This document shows, one piece after another, positions 13,418 to 34,481 of a DNA stretch of 64,000 nucleotides. The position numbers were made by a program, and so were the translations under genes. This stretch comes from Cacajao melanocephalus (lineage: Eukaryota; Chordata; Mammalia; Primates; Pitheciidae): contig CAUYLG010026944.1 in NCBI GenBank assembly GCA_963573385.1, positions 62,001 through 126,000 of the forward strand, given 5' to 3'. How positions within the stretch are numbered: position 1 is the stretch's first letter; each line of letters begins with the position of its first letter. Below the pieces are notes generated by a model. That model was not told the DNA's origin. It ran no database searches and saw nothing but the letters and a program-made list of their open reading frames with translations.

Positions 13418-13559
13418 TCAGTCTCCGTAGAGACTGTCAAAATTGCTAGTGCCAATCATATTTCAAGTCATCAGAGGGGTATTGGGAAAAGTTTTCAATT
13501 AGCAATAATCACACCTTGGATAACCCTCATTGGCTATGATACTGCCACTGTGCAAAGCT
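13418..13559 (-). pseudogene. U4 snRNA retropseudogene
   Basis: Read on the minus strand it begins AGCTTTGCACAGTGGCAG, continues with GCCAATGAGGGTTATCC and ATTGCTAATTGAAAACTTTT, and ends with the 3' stem ACAGTCTCTACGGAGACTGA. This is full-length U4 of about 142 of 145 bases. A poly-A tail (T run 13398-13413 on plus) and the 14-base direct repeat ACAAATCATATATC (13384-13397, 13561-13574) show L1-mediated retrotransposition. CpG decay and lack of a snRNA promoter indicate no function. Confidence 0.95.
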
Positions 13560-13896
13560 CACAAATCATATATCTTATTAAGGGACTTAGAATATATAAA
13601 AAACCTTACACCCAATAGCAAAAGACAACCCAATTAAAAAATGGGTAAAACATTTGAATAGACATTTCTCCAAAGAAAATATACAAATGGCCAATAAGCA
13701 CATGAAAAGATGTGCAGCATTGTTCATCATCAGGGCAATGCAAATCAAAACCACAGTGTGACACCACTTCATACCCAATAGAATGGCTTTAATAAAAAAG
13801 GCAATAGCAAGTGTTGGCAAGAATGTGGAGAAATTTGAACCCTCATACTTTGCTAATTGGAACATAAAATGGTACAGCCAATTTGGAAAACAGTCT

Positions 13897-14077
<181 letters not shown>

Positions 14078-14526
14078 TCACACAAAAACTTGTACATGAA
14101 TGTTCATAGCAGTATTATTCACGATAACCAAAAAGCGGAAACAATTCAACTGCCCATCTACTGGTGAATGGATAAACAAAATGTGGTCAAACTATACAAG
14201 GAAATATTACTTGGCAATAAAAGAATAAAGTAACGATATATGTAAAACATGGGTAAACCTTAAACTCATTAGACTGCCTGAAAGAAGTCAGACACAAAGA
14301 CCACATTTTTTTTGGTCCCACTTATGGGAAATGTCCAGAATCAGCAAATCCATAGAGACAGTAGATTGATGCAAGAATGTACCCAGGCGTGGGGTGGGTT
14401 GGGGAATCAGTGAGTTCTAAATATGAGGTTTTCTTTTAGGGTGATGAAAGAATGATAGTGATGGATGTGCAACCTACTGAATATACCAAACACTGCATTG
14501 TACACTTTAAAAGGTTTGAGCTTTTG

Positions 14527-14845
<319 letters not shown>

Positions 14846-14868
14846 TCATGGTATATGAATATCTCAAT

Positions 14869-14943
14869 CTCTTGACCTTGTTATCTGCCTGCCTCAGCCT
14901 CCCAAAGTGCTGGGATTACAGATGTGAGCCACCGCACCCACCC
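14869..14943 (-). repeat. Short 5'-end Alu fragment with 17-base direct repeats
   Basis: About 75 bases match only the Alu 5' end (antisense CTTGACCTTGTTATCTGCC to GCCACCGCACCCACC). There is no right arm and no poly-A. TATATGAATATCTCAAT is exactly repeated at 14852-14868 and 14944-14960. Confidence 0.9.
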
Positions 14944-14975
14944 TATATGAATATCTCAATAAAACTATTATATTA

Positions 14976-15408
14976 AAAATACATTTCCTTAGAGAGCCGA
15001 AAGATATTGGTTTAGACCTTAATTACTGATTTTTTTTCCCTATCTTTCACAGTATTTTTACCTCAATTCTGAATCCCTAGATGATAACATTCATAACCTT
15101 CAAACCTCGGAGAATTCCTAAACCAATATTTGGGGAGAGGGAGAATGGGGAGATTCAGGTAGGATTTGGCCTGTGACTTTCCTTCCTATCTTTTTGCTAC
15201 TTACAGCAAGTATCTTACAGTGTGGACACGTGACATACACATTTCACCTCATGTATTATGAGGACATACATAATGGAGTGTTATTGTGATATCGATCCAC
15301 ATCTCATAATTGCAGCCATTGGCAGGAAACTGGTGATAGTATATTTAACTTTAGTCGCTTTACGTTCTAATGCACTTTTTCTCTCTGCTTGCAAGTTTCT
15401 TTCTTTAC
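14976..15408. other. Non-repeat stretch
   Basis: No repeat, exon or RNA gene recognised. Confidence 0.35.
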
Positions 15409-17364
<1,956 letters not shown>

Positions 17365-17649
17365 TCAACCTACTTTCTTCTGACTTCTATAAAAAAGCAC
17401 TTTTTTATTTATCAGATTTTTAAGTTATAATAACTAATGACATGTTGATTTCTATGTTTGAGTGATAACCTTCTATGCTTTCTCTCATTTAATTCTTATA
17501 TGTAACCAATGAGCCTTCAATCATTTTGTCAACAAAATTCTTTAAACATTTATTAATTCCTTCCTGGTCTTTTAAAACCTTTTGAAACACTGAATTATTT
17601 TTCACCTTTCCAGCATGGGGCATATCGGATAAAAATTGGCCCTCGGGGT

Positions 17650-17805
17650 CTAGAGATCCTGGCTGTAGTTGCAGTTTTACCCTTAACCAGCGATGATCCT
17701 GAACTGGGCTCTCAATGTTTCCCGAGGCCTCTGTTTCCTCATCTGTAAATTAGGAGAGTTGGACAGCACCCTAGGGATCTTCCCGACTCCAGCATCTGGG
17801 GACCA
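17650..17805 (+). repeat. MIR-family SINE
   Basis: GTCTAGAGATCCTGG, TTTCCTCATCTGTAAATTAG, GAGTTGGACAG and ATCTTCCCGACTCCAGCATC follow the MIR/MIR3 layout. Confidence 0.7.
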
Positions 17806-17989
17806 TCAAGTTGGTCATCTCCCTGTGTTGTAGTAGAGTGGTGAAGACAGAGGCCACATAGGCTTGCTTGCCCTAAGGTTGTTCTGAAACTCTGGGATTT
17901 CACCTTTTATATTTCTGCCTGTTTTTTGGAAGTGTTTTCCCCGCTCATTTTCCCCCATTCAGACAGTGTCATTTATTGTAGCTGCCAAC

Positions 17990-18030
17990 ATAAAATGACA
18001 GCTGTCTCCACTTGTCAGCTGCTCTCATCA
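17990..18030. promoter_or_regulatory. Paired E-box / TGACAG motif cluster
   Basis: TGACAGCTGTC (17996-18006) contains the palindrome GACAGCTGTC. Six bases later TTGTCAGCTGCTC (18012-18024) repeats the CAGCTG core next to the inverse of TGACA. CAGCTG is a bHLH E-box and TGACAG is a TALE (MEIS/TGIF) motif. It lies in non-repeat DNA; function is inferred only from motifs. Confidence 0.3.
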
Positions 18031-18180
18031 TCTGGTTTGCCATGTGCTTTGGAAGGCAGATGACCAAGCGTGTGTGAACTAGGAACAAGAGTATATGAAC
18101 CCGTCACAGAGAAGAGAGCTGAGTATGTTTCCTGTAGAGTAGCATACATGAACTTTATAAGGTATTTGGCCACTTAGATA

Positions 18181-18225
18181 TTTTTCTTTTTTCTTTCTTC
18201 CTTTCTTCCTTTTCTTTTCTTTTCT
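18181..18225 (+). repeat. CT-rich tract
   Basis: Pyrimidine-only TTTCTTTCTTCCTTTCTTCC sequence. It probably grew from the T-rich end of the antisense Alu that follows. Confidence 0.8.
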
Positions 18226-18824
<599 letters not shown>

Positions 18825-19112
18825 GGCGTTTTTCATTTGGAGGCGTATCACTGCATTCCAGAATTTTAACTCTACTGGAAAGCTAACACAATGCCCCAAC
18901 ACAAAACTGTCTTGTATGGTACTTAGTGTCTTTGAGGTTCCATCACAAATGACAGAAGAAAGCAAAACTGTTTAGGAAGGTCTAAATTGTACATTATGTA
19001 ATAAAGGCATTCCCATCTGACAAGTCCCTGGTAACCAATACTTTTCTTTACAAGATGACATTGAGGCATTTAGTTAGGGGATTAAGTTCTAGGAGAAGAA
19101 GTTAAGCAGGTG
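18825..19112. other. Non-repeat stretch
   Basis: No feature recognised. Confidence 0.3.
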
Positions 19113-20899
<1,787 letters not shown>

Positions 20900-21184
20900 C
20901 TGGGCAGGGTGGCTCATGCCTCTAATCCCAGCACTTTGGGAGGCTGAGGTGGGAGGATCGTTTGAGCTCAGGAGTTCAAGACTGGCCTGGACAACATGGC
21001 AAAACCTCATCTCTATGAAAAATGCAAAAATTAAATGGGTGTGGTGGTGCACACCTGTAGTCCCGGCTACTTGGGAGGCTGAGGTGGGAGGATTATCTGA
21101 GCCTGGGGAGGTTGAGGCAGCAGTGAGCTGTGATTGCACCACTCCAGCCTGGACAACAGAGACCAGATAGAAATAAAATAAAAA
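20900..21184 (+). repeat. AluJ-like SINE
   Basis: From TGGGCAGGGTGGCTCATG to CAGAGACCAGATAG plus an A-rich tail. ATTGTAAATATT and ATTGTAGATATT flank it as the target duplication. Confidence 0.95.
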
Positions 21185-21240
21185 ATTGTAGATATTTATG
21201 GGATATATTAAATTATTATATGACAGATTAACATCAATTT

Positions 21241-21567
<327 letters not shown>

Positions 21568-21785
21568 TTAATTCTTAAACTATTCGATGAGCTCATATCA
21601 TGTTCATGTGATTAACTGTGGTGCCTTCAGCTGCCCCTGAAGTAGTCAGAACATTTTACTCTAACTCCCAGACCTTAACACCACATCTACTTACATACAA
21701 ACAGGTACAGACTTATTTCCTTTCTAACATCATTAGTCTCAGTTTTTGGAATGTTGAGACTGCAGGCTTTAAAAATACAACTTAG

Positions 21786-22107
21786 GGTCAGGCATGGTGA
21801 CTCATGCCAGCACTTTGGGATGCCAAGGTGGGAGGACTGCCTGAGTCCAGGAGTTTGAGACCAGCCTGGGCAACATAGCAAGATCCTGCCTCTACAAAAA
21901 ATAAAAAATTAGCCAGGCATGGTGGCACACACCTGTAGTTTCAGGTGCTCGGGAGGCTGAGGTAGGAGGATCGCTTGAGCCCAGGAGGTTGAGGCTGCAG
22001 TGAGCCATCGTTACTCCACTGCATTCTAGCCTGGACAATGGAGAGGGACCATGTCTTGAAAAAAAAAAAAAAGAGAGAAAGAAAGAAAAAGAAAAGAAAG
22101 AAAAAAC
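21786..22107 (+). repeat. AluJ-like SINE with GA-rich tail
   Basis: From GGTCAGGCATGGTGACTC to a tail of GAGAGAAAGAAAGAAAAAG type. ACAACTTAG before and CCGAACTTA after hint at the target duplication. Bases CTGAGTCCAGGAGTTTGAG mark an old subfamily. Confidence 0.95.
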
Positions 22108-22129
22108 CGAACTTAAAAATATTTTTAAC

Positions 22130-22744
<615 letters not shown>

Positions 22745-23424
22745 TGTATATATTTTGAAACTGTTCACACATAAATGGAGCAACTCATTTAGAAGAAAGG
22801 GAAAGGGCTGGAAGCCAAGCACTGGCGTTCCCACCAAGGCTGAGCATTCTTATATGGAGACCCTGCTGAACTGCCTTTCTTGGGATGCATATTTTCATGC
22901 TACATCATATGTTTGGTGAAACAACTCAGCTACACCCTTTCAGTGGGGGTTGAAGATGAATCAGCCTGTCATGTTGTAATTCAGACAAAATCAAGGTTTT
23001 TTTTTTGTTGTTGTTGTTGTTGTTTTCAGGCAATCATTCTAAAATGCCCAAGGAAATGAAGCCCCGTAGCCCACTGGCTCCGATCTGTGCCAGGTTTTGC
23101 ACCAATATGGAGAGGCTGTTCTGCAAGACTTGCCCCTCAAACTAAGGATCTTCCTGAAACGCATCTCCACAGATCCGCAACTCAAAAACTCATCTCTGTG
23201 GGAGACGGGACATTGTGTAGCATTTTGTCTTCAGCTTTTATTCTATAAAAATCAAACTTCAGATATGAAAATTCTTTTAAACTATAGATTCATTGAACTA
23301 CAAAGGACCAGAAGAACTCTAATTGATCCAATTAGGACTCACATAATTTATATAATAGAGGACTAGATATGAAGCAACCAAGAGAATTAAGAATCTAATC
23401 TGCACTTAACCTTTTAAAAATAAA
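22745..23424. other. Non-repeat stretch with a GTT microsatellite
   Basis: TTTTTTTTTGTTGTTGTTG (about 22999-23024) precedes TTTTCAG, giving an acceptor-like look at 23029. I see no supported donor (GTTTTG at 23094 is weak). Remaining sequence has no recognised repeat. Confidence 0.35.
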
Positions 23425-23505
23425 TTTTTCAAGGGCAAAGGATCTGAATAGGCATTTCTCCAAAGGGGATATAAAATAGTGAATAAGCCCATACAAAGAT
23501 GCTCA

Positions 23506-23640
23506 TGCTTGGGAGGCTGAGGCAGGAGAATCGCTTGAACACAGGAGGTTGAGGTTGGAGGATGCAGTCAGCTGAGATCGTGCCACTGCACTCCAGCCTG
23601 GGTGACAGAGCAAGACTCTGTCTCAGGGAAAAAAAAAAAG
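23506..23640 (+). repeat. Alu right arm in L1M
   Basis: From TGCTTGGGAGGCTGAGGC to CTCTGTCTC and poly-A. AAAGATGCTCA and AAAGACGCCAA flank it as a plausible duplication, so a 5'-truncated Alu retrotransposed here. Confidence 0.9.
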
Positions 23641-23903
23641 ACGCCAAACATTAGTCATCAGAGAAATGCAAATCAAAACCACAATGAGATGCCACTTCAT
23701 ACCAACGAAAATGGCTATAATTAAAAAGTCATAATAATAATGTTGGTGGGAATGTGGAGACATTGGAACCCTCTTAAACTGCTGGTGGGAAGTGAAGTAG
23801 TGCTGCTGATTTGGAAAACGGTCTAGCAGTTCCTTGAAAAGTTAAACAGAGTTCCATTTACCCAGCAAGTCCACTCTTTGGTATATACCCAAGAGAGTAT
23901 ATA

Positions 23904-24039
23904 CCAGCTACTTGGGAGGCTGAGGTGAGAGGATTACTTCAGTGTGGGAGGTCAAGGTTGCAGTGAGCTATGATTGCACCACTGCACTCCAGCATGGGCA
24001 ACAGAGTGAGACCCTGTTTCTAAAAAAAAATAAAAAAAT
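23904..24039 (+). repeat. Alu right arm in L1M
   Basis: From CAGCTACTTGGGAGGC to a tail of AAAAAAAAATAAAAAAA. About 80 bases of L1M expected here are missing, so a deletion accompanied the insertion. Confidence 0.9.
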
Positions 24040-24189
24040 GTACAAACAACCCAAATGCCCATCAACTGAGGAATGGATAAATAAACTATGGTACATGTAT
24101 CCATTAGAATATTATTTAGCAATATAAAAAAAAATGAAATACTGATGCATGTTACAACATTGGATAAACTATTTTATTTAAAAAATTTT

Positions 24190-24485
24190 TTTATTTTTTT
24201 TGAGATGGAGTCTGTCACCCAGGCTGGAGTAAAGTGGTGTGATCTCGGCTCACTGCAACCTCCACCTCCTGGGTTCAAGTGATTCTCCTGCCTCAGCCTC
24301 CTGAGTAGCTAGGGTTACAGGTGCCTGCCACCATGCCTGGCTAATATTCATATTTCTAGTAGAGACTGGGTTTCACCATATTCATCAGGCTGGTCTTGAT
24401 CTCCTGATCTCATGTCAGGGGGCAATCCGCCCACCTTGGCCTCCCAAAGTGTAGGGATTGCAGGCATACGCCACCGCGCCCGGCC
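24190..24485 (-). repeat. Alu SINE inside L1M
   Basis: Antisense Alu from TTTTTTTTGAGATGGAG to GCCACCGCGCCCGGCC; L1M continues after it with TTGGATGAATTTTAAAAAC. Confidence 0.96.
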
Positions 24486-24859
24486 TTGGATGAATTTTAA
24501 AAACAGTACACTAAGGGAAAGAAGGCAGTCACAAAAGATTACATATTATATGACTTAATTTATATGAACTAGAATAAGCCAAATCTATAGAGACAAATTT
24601 GATTAATGGTTGCTTAGGGTTAGTGGAGCTGGGGGTGGGGCAGGAGAATTATAGCTAAAGGGTGTGGGTTTTTTTTTAATTGATAAAAGTGTTCTCACAT
24701 GGATTATGTTTATGGTTGCACAGCTATGAATATACTAAAAACTATGAAGTGTGCTTTAAATGAGTGAGTTGTATGGTATATGAATTGTATCTCAAGAGGA
24801 AAAAAAGAATGAAAAAGAAATTCCTCTAGGTTTCTTCCTGGCTGCCAGGAAATTCTATT

Positions 24860-25170
24860 TCTTTTTTCTTTCTTTTTTTTTTTTTTTTTGAGACAGGATC
24901 TTGCTCTGTCACCTAGGCTGGAGTGGAGTGGTGTGAGCATGACTCACTGCAGTCTTGACTCCCGGGGTTTGAGTGGTCCTCCCACCTCAGCCTCCCAGCT
25001 AGCTGAGACTGCAGGTGTGAGCCACCATGTCTGGCTAATTTTACATTTTTTTGTAGAAACAGGGTCTCCCTATGTTGCCCAGGTAGTCTTGAACTCCTGG
25101 ACTCAAGTGATCCTCACACCTTGGCCTCCCAAAGTGCTGGGATTATAGGCATGAGCCACTGTGCCTGGCC
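24860..25170 (-). repeat. AluJ-like SINE
   Basis: Antisense from a C/T-rich start to GCCACTGTGCCTGGCC. AGGAAATTCT and AGAAAATTCT flank it. Confidence 0.95.
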
Positions 25171-25389
25171 AGAAAATTCTTTCCCATATTTAGTCTTTTT
25201 CTTTTTGCTCACTCTAATCAACACTTGTTTTGTTTTTGGTAGAGACAGAGAAGAGTAAAAAACTTCCTAGTCTTGAATCATAAATCTTCTAATAATAAAG
25301 GCCATTATTGAATTAGCCATTTGGAGGAAACGATTTCAGTGCCTTGAACCTTTTTTTATAGGATCCATTTTTAGGCTGTTATTTGCCTT

Positions 25390-25505
25390 TCTACGTCTCT
25401 TAGAGCTTCTTAACCATTCTGGGCCTCAGATTCTTCACCTATAAAACGAGACTGGTGGACTAGATCTCAAAGACCCCTTCCAGGTCTGAGTTCTGTGATG
25501 AATGT
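25390..25505 (+). repeat. MIR3-like SINE
   Basis: GGGCCTCAGATTCTTCACC, TGGTGGACTAGATCTC and CCCCTTCCAGGTCTGAG match the MIR3-type 3' part. Confidence 0.65.
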
Positions 25506-25639
25506 CGGCATCCTTTGAGAAAGCTTGAACATGTGAAAATGAAGACACTTTTCTGAATCACGGAAGGCAAAACCGTCATCAGCTATGAAAAGAAACTGGA
25601 AACAGACTGAGATAGGCAAGTTTAAAAATCAGTGAACAC

Positions 25640-25855
25640 AGCATGAAGTGGGCACAGCAAAGGCCTAAGAGTCAGGAAACTTGATCTCTGCTTTTATGAC
25701 TCAGGGTAAGATTTGGGAGAAGTCACATGACTTCTTGAGTACATTTTCTTTTATATAAAATGGGCATCATATAACCTGCCTACTTCTCTCTAAGCAATGT
25801 TCTCACTAAATGATTAAACAAGTAAATATTATTGTAATGCACAGGTTATAACAAT
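25640..25855 (+). repeat. MIR SINE
   Basis: AGAGTCAGGAAACTTGATCTC, the GACTTCTTGAGTACATTTTC core and CTCACTAAATGATTAAAC follow MIR order with high divergence. Confidence 0.6.
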
Positions 25856-25985
25856 ATTTTATGTATGATTCACAACACAAGTATTGTCATTGAAATAATT
25901 ATTTCCTTGAAATAAAATTTATGATACCTATTTTTTGAGTCATTTCATTTTGGTCTTATCATCTCCTCTTAAAGCTTAATGAATA

Positions 25986-26269
25986 CAGTGGCTCATGCCT
26001 GTAATCCCAGCATTTTTGGAGGTTGAGGTGGGCAAATCACTTGAGGCCAGGAGTTCGAGACCAGCCTGGCCAACATGGTGAAATGCTGTCTCTACTAAAA
26101 ATACGGAAATTAGCTGGGTGGGTGGCACACACCTGTAATCCTGGCTACTCAGGTGGCTGAGGCACAAGATTTGCTTGAGCCTAGGAGGCAGAGGTTGTGT
26201 GAGCCAAGATCACACCACTGTACTTCAGCCTGGGTGACAGAGCAAGACTGTCTCAAAAACAAAACAAAA
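25986..26269 (+). repeat. Alu SINE, slightly 5' truncated
   Basis: It starts at CAGTGGCTCATGCC, missing the first ten Alu bases. CTTAATGAATA is duplicated at 25975-25985 and 26271-26281. Confidence 0.95.
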
Positions 26270-26438
26270 AACTTAATGAATATGGCATAGTAAAATGTAA
26301 AGAAATATAAAAATAAAAGCTTAATGAAACCATGGTTAATGTGAACAAAGCTTACAAGAACATTAAAAAATTAATAGAATTTTTCTTCCAAGTTTGGCTT
26401 TGTAAAAGCCTATGCGAGCTATAAAATTTGTTAAGCAG

Positions 26439-28267
<1,829 letters not shown>

Positions 28268-28649
28268 CCAAGCTCTTGTTTAAGGGTGAATCTTATGGAC
28301 TGCCTCTTTAGCGCCTTGCTTTTTGACTCTTTAAAAGCGAACAAACAAAACAAATAAACACCAAAATGCCAAACTCAGATTTTGGCTTTAAAATGATTGT
28401 TCGGTGTTTAGGTCAATTGGAAAAATTTGAATGTAAAAATGTAGAGATCAGGTACATAACAAAGTAGATTATCCAACATGTACAGCATGAAGGCTCATTT
28501 CAGATCCACAAGTTCTCCATGCAGTGTCACAGTGAGGGTGGTGAAAATGAAAACATTTTATTCATTTATTTTGCACATTGCCTATTTTTTTCTAACTTTT
28601 AAAATGCACATATTGCTTCTTTCTGTATTAATAAAAGGTTACTTTAAAT
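28268..28649. other. Non-repeat stretch
   Basis: AT-rich; no feature recognised apart from an A/C-rich run near 28335-28362. Confidence 0.3.
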
Positions 28650-28691
28650 GACTATACTAATACAGTTTGTATTGTAATAAAATATACATGA

Positions 28692-29007
<316 letters not shown>

Positions 29008-29093
29008 CCATCTTATCAATTTTGAAGGGTACAGTTAGCAGCATTAAGTATATTCACAATGTTGTATAACCATCACCACCATTCATCTCCAGA

Positions 29094-29396
<303 letters not shown>

Positions 29397-29643
29397 GGAA
29401 ATTTTTCATCTCACAAAACTGAAATTCTGTATCCATTGAACACTAACTCCCCATTCTCCCCTCTTCTACTCCCTAACAACCACCGTTCTACTTTCTATCT
29501 CTATGGATTTGACTAGGTACCTTACATAAGTGGAATTCTACAGTCTTTACTAAGTTAGAGTTTTTTGTGTGTTTGGTTTGTTTTACTTAGCAATAATAAT
29601 GTCTTCAAGCTTTATCCATGTTATAGCATGTATCAGAATTTCC

Positions 29644-29992
29644 TCTTTTTTTTTTTTTTTTTTTTGGAGACAGAGTCTCATCTTCAGGCTGGCGTGCAGT
29701 GGCGTGATTGGCTCACTGCAACCTCCACCTCCTGAGTTCAAGCAATTCCTCCACCTCGTGGGTTGAAGTGATTCCTCAGCCTCAAGGGTTCAAGCAATTC
29801 TCCTGCCTCAGCCTCTCAAGTAGCTGGGATTACAGGTGCACGCCACCACATCCAGCTAATTTTTTTGTATTTTTAGTAGAGACGGGGTTTCACCATGTTG
29901 GCCAGCATGGTCTCAATCTCCTGACATCATGATCCACCCATCTCGGCCTCTCAAAGTGCTGGGATTACAGGTGTGAGCCACTGCACCTGGCC
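29644..29992 (-). repeat. Alu SINE with triplicated 26-base segment
   Basis: Antisense Alu flanked by CAGAATTTCCTC and AAGAATTTCCTT. Three tandem imperfect 26-base units at 29725-29750, 29751-29776 and 29777-29802 each contain the TTCAAGCAATTC-type stretch, making the copy about 50 bases longer than usual. Confidence 0.95.
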
Positions 29993-30061
29993 AAGAATTT
30001 CCTTCCTTTTTAAGGCTAAATAATATTCCACTGGATAGATATACTACATTTTGTTTATTCA

Positions 30062-30307
<246 letters not shown>

Positions 30308-31136
30308 TTATTTAGGGGATAAAAAATGAACAGTGTTTAGCTTTTGGTCATATTCCTATTATTGATTTTCCTTTTAGCTAAGCCTTTGACTGAAGAAAGG
30401 AAGAGCCATGCCTGCTGAACTGTGAAAGAAGAGCAGGGATGAAGGGAAAGGACAGTCACAGACTAAGGGTTAGTGATCAGAATAAATAAGAATTCTTACA
30501 AATCTGTAAGGAAAAGATGCACCACTCAATGGAAAATGGTCAAAAACTTGAACTGACATTTCATAACAGCCAATCCAAAATGAAACAATGCTCAACCAAA
30601 AAGTAATCAGAGAAATGCAAATTAAAGCTACAAGACACAATTACACACCCACCAGAATGGCTAAATCTGCCTTTCAAAGCTCAGCAAAGCAACAAGAACT
30701 TACCTACACAGCCAATAAAAGTGAAAAATGGTACAAACCTTTGGGAAATAATTTATTGTTCTCTTGTAAAGTTGAAAATAAATATACCCCAGCAGCCTGC
30801 AGCTTATTTCCTGGGTCTATTCTCTGGAAATCTGCATGCACAGATGCACCAGGATACAATAATGCTCATGATAGCATCACTCACAATAGCCCCAAACCAG
30901 AAACAACCCAAAAAGTCATCTGCCAGACAATGGATGCATACATTGTGGTGTATTCATTTGATGGAATGCAGAATTACAGCTACACGCACCCTGGATGAAA
31001 CTCACAAATATGATGTTTAGTGAAAAAGTTTAGTGAAAAAAGGCAGAGTCAAAAGATTTCATATGATTGCTTCCATCTGTATAAAGTTTAAATTAGGCAA
31101 AAAATAATTTATTTTTAGGAAAGCATGTGTAGGTGG

Positions 31137-31891
<755 letters not shown>

Positions 31892-32022
31892 GGTGGTCAA
31901 TATATAATAGGAAGCAAGATGTCAATGGGAAGGAAGAGGTTATGAGTGGAGGGGGATGTGTGGGATAGGAGACACTGACTTATCTTCTGACTTAGGTGGT
32001 GCCTACTTTAGAATTAAAAATG

Positions 32023-32666
<644 letters not shown>

Positions 32667-32699
32667 TCACAGGAAGATGCAAACACTGTGCATGAATGT

Positions 32700-33480
32700 C
32701 CTGCATACCTGTCTCTCAATTCCCACAATGGTTGGCTGATACATAAGGATAGTACACATTGACATTGGTCCAATGTGGATCCAGTTCTGTGTCGTTTGAT
32801 CACACATACAGTTCTGAGTATCTGCCACCACCCACATGATATAGAACTCGTCTATCACCACAAAAATTCTTCTTGTGCTTCTCCTTCATAGTTTCTTCCC
32901 TCCAGCCTATCCCTACCATCCCTAGACCCTGGCAACAACCACTAGTCTGTTTTCCTTTTCTATAATTTTGTCATTGAGAATGTCGTATAAATGGAATTGT
33001 ATAACGCATGACCTTCTGAGGCTGGTTTTGTACGATCAGCAGAATCTTCTTGAGATCGACACAAGCTCATATCAATAGTTGGGTTTGTGTTGCTGATTTG
33101 CATTTCACTGTATGCACACATCTTTTGATGGACATTTCGGTTGCCTCCAGTTTTTGTCTGTTACAAATAAAGCTACTGTGAGTATTTGTGCATATGTTTT
33201 TGTGTGTATACACATTTTCACTCCTTAAATAATTCCCAGGAATGCAATTGCTGGGTTTAACGGTAAGTGTATGCTTAATTTTAAAAGACACCAACACACC
33301 ATTTTCCAAAGTGACTACCATTTTACATTTCCACCAGCAATGTGTGAGAAGTGCAATTTCTCTGCATCCTTGCCAACATTTGCTATTGCTATTATACTTT
33401 TCCCCCTGTTCTGACACATGTGTAGTGTTAGATCATCATGGCCTTAATTTGCACTTCCTTAATGGCTAGTGATGTGGAAC
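32700..33480 (-). repeat. L1M ORF2 3' part
   Basis: GTCGTATAAATGGAATTG, TTGATGGACATTTCGGTTGC, TACAAATAAAGCTACTGTG, GGAATGCAATTGCTGGG and CCACCAGCAATGTGTGAG match antisense ORF2 C-terminal coding sequence. Frames are broken. Confidence 0.85.
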
Positions 33481-33573
33481 ATTACTGGAGAAGGGGCAGT
33501 GTTCTATCTTCTGACTTAGGTAGTGGTTAAACTGTGAATGTTTTGTATTTCACAGTAAAATCAAAAAAGAAGT

Positions 33574-33863
<290 letters not shown>

Positions 33864-33901
33864 AAGTCAGAAAAGACAGTGGAAATTTACATAGTATGTT
33901 T

Positions 33902-34015
33902 TGTGTTAGTTTCCTAGGGCTGCTGTCACAAAGACACACAAACGGTATGGCTTGAACAACAGAAATGCATTGTCTCATAGTTTTTGAGGCCAGACGTCTG
34001 AGATTAAGGACAATA
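33902..34015 (-). repeat. MLT1-type LTR end
   Basis: TGTGTTAGTTTCCTAGGGC, GGCTTGAACAACAGAAATG and TTGAGGCCAGACGTCTGAG match the terminal part of antisense MLT1 LTRs. The rest of the LTR is not clear. Confidence 0.65.
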
Positions 34016-34239
34016 GATTTCTGTATTTTAGAAAGATGCTAATGTAAAAACAGCCTCTGGAGTCAACTTGCAGTCATCCAGAAATCCAGGCATTGGAAGT
34101 ACTGTATTCCTTCCTCCCAGACGCCTGGGTCATGGAGAGTGTGTTCCAGCCATTTCTGTTCCTGTACATGGCAACATTTTTTTTTTCTCTCATCCTCCTC
34201 ATTCACTGTTTTTGACCTAGATACTATTCACTGAATTAA

Positions 34240-34450
34240 ACAGCACGTTTACAAGCATTTTACATGAGTTAACCCTTTTACCTCAAATAACACACTAAGC
34301 CTATGACGTAGGAATGAATAGTATCCCCATCTTACAGATGAGGAAACAGTCTTGGAGAAGCTGAGTAACTTGCCCTCACATTTTGGGCTAATTAGAAGTG
34401 AGCTGAGCTGTAAACCCAGGTTGTCTGTCCTAGAGTCTGTACCTAGGACA
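34240..34450 (-). repeat. MIR SINE
   Basis: Antisense MIR layout: TTTTACATGAGTTAACCC, CCCCATCTTACAGATGAGG, GAGTAACTTGCCC and CTGTAAACCCAGGTTGTC. Confidence 0.8.
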
Positions 34451-34481
34451 GTAGCAATTGTTATTATTAATTAATTTATTT

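Larger units (their letters stand above)
23425..24810 (+). repeat. L1M 3' end, interrupted
   Basis: GGGCAAAGGATCTGAATAGG, ACCACAATGAGATGCCACTT, GGTATATACCCAAGAGAG and GGTATATGAATTGTATCTC follow ORF2 C-terminus then 3' UTR order. Two Alu right-arm pieces and one antisense Alu break it. All frames are closed. Confidence 0.9.

Noticed and set aside
13418..13559. Functional U4 gene
   Set aside because: Poly-A tail, target duplication, CpG-type substitutions and no snRNA promoter mark it as a retrocopy.
23029..23093. Exon after the GTT repeat and CAG
   Set aside because: The acceptor-like look comes from the microsatellite, and the GTTTTG donor is weak.
30588..30998. 136-codon ORF as a gene
   Set aside because: Reads through degenerate L1M ORF2 3' sequence (phrases like REMQIKATRHNYTPTRMAKS).
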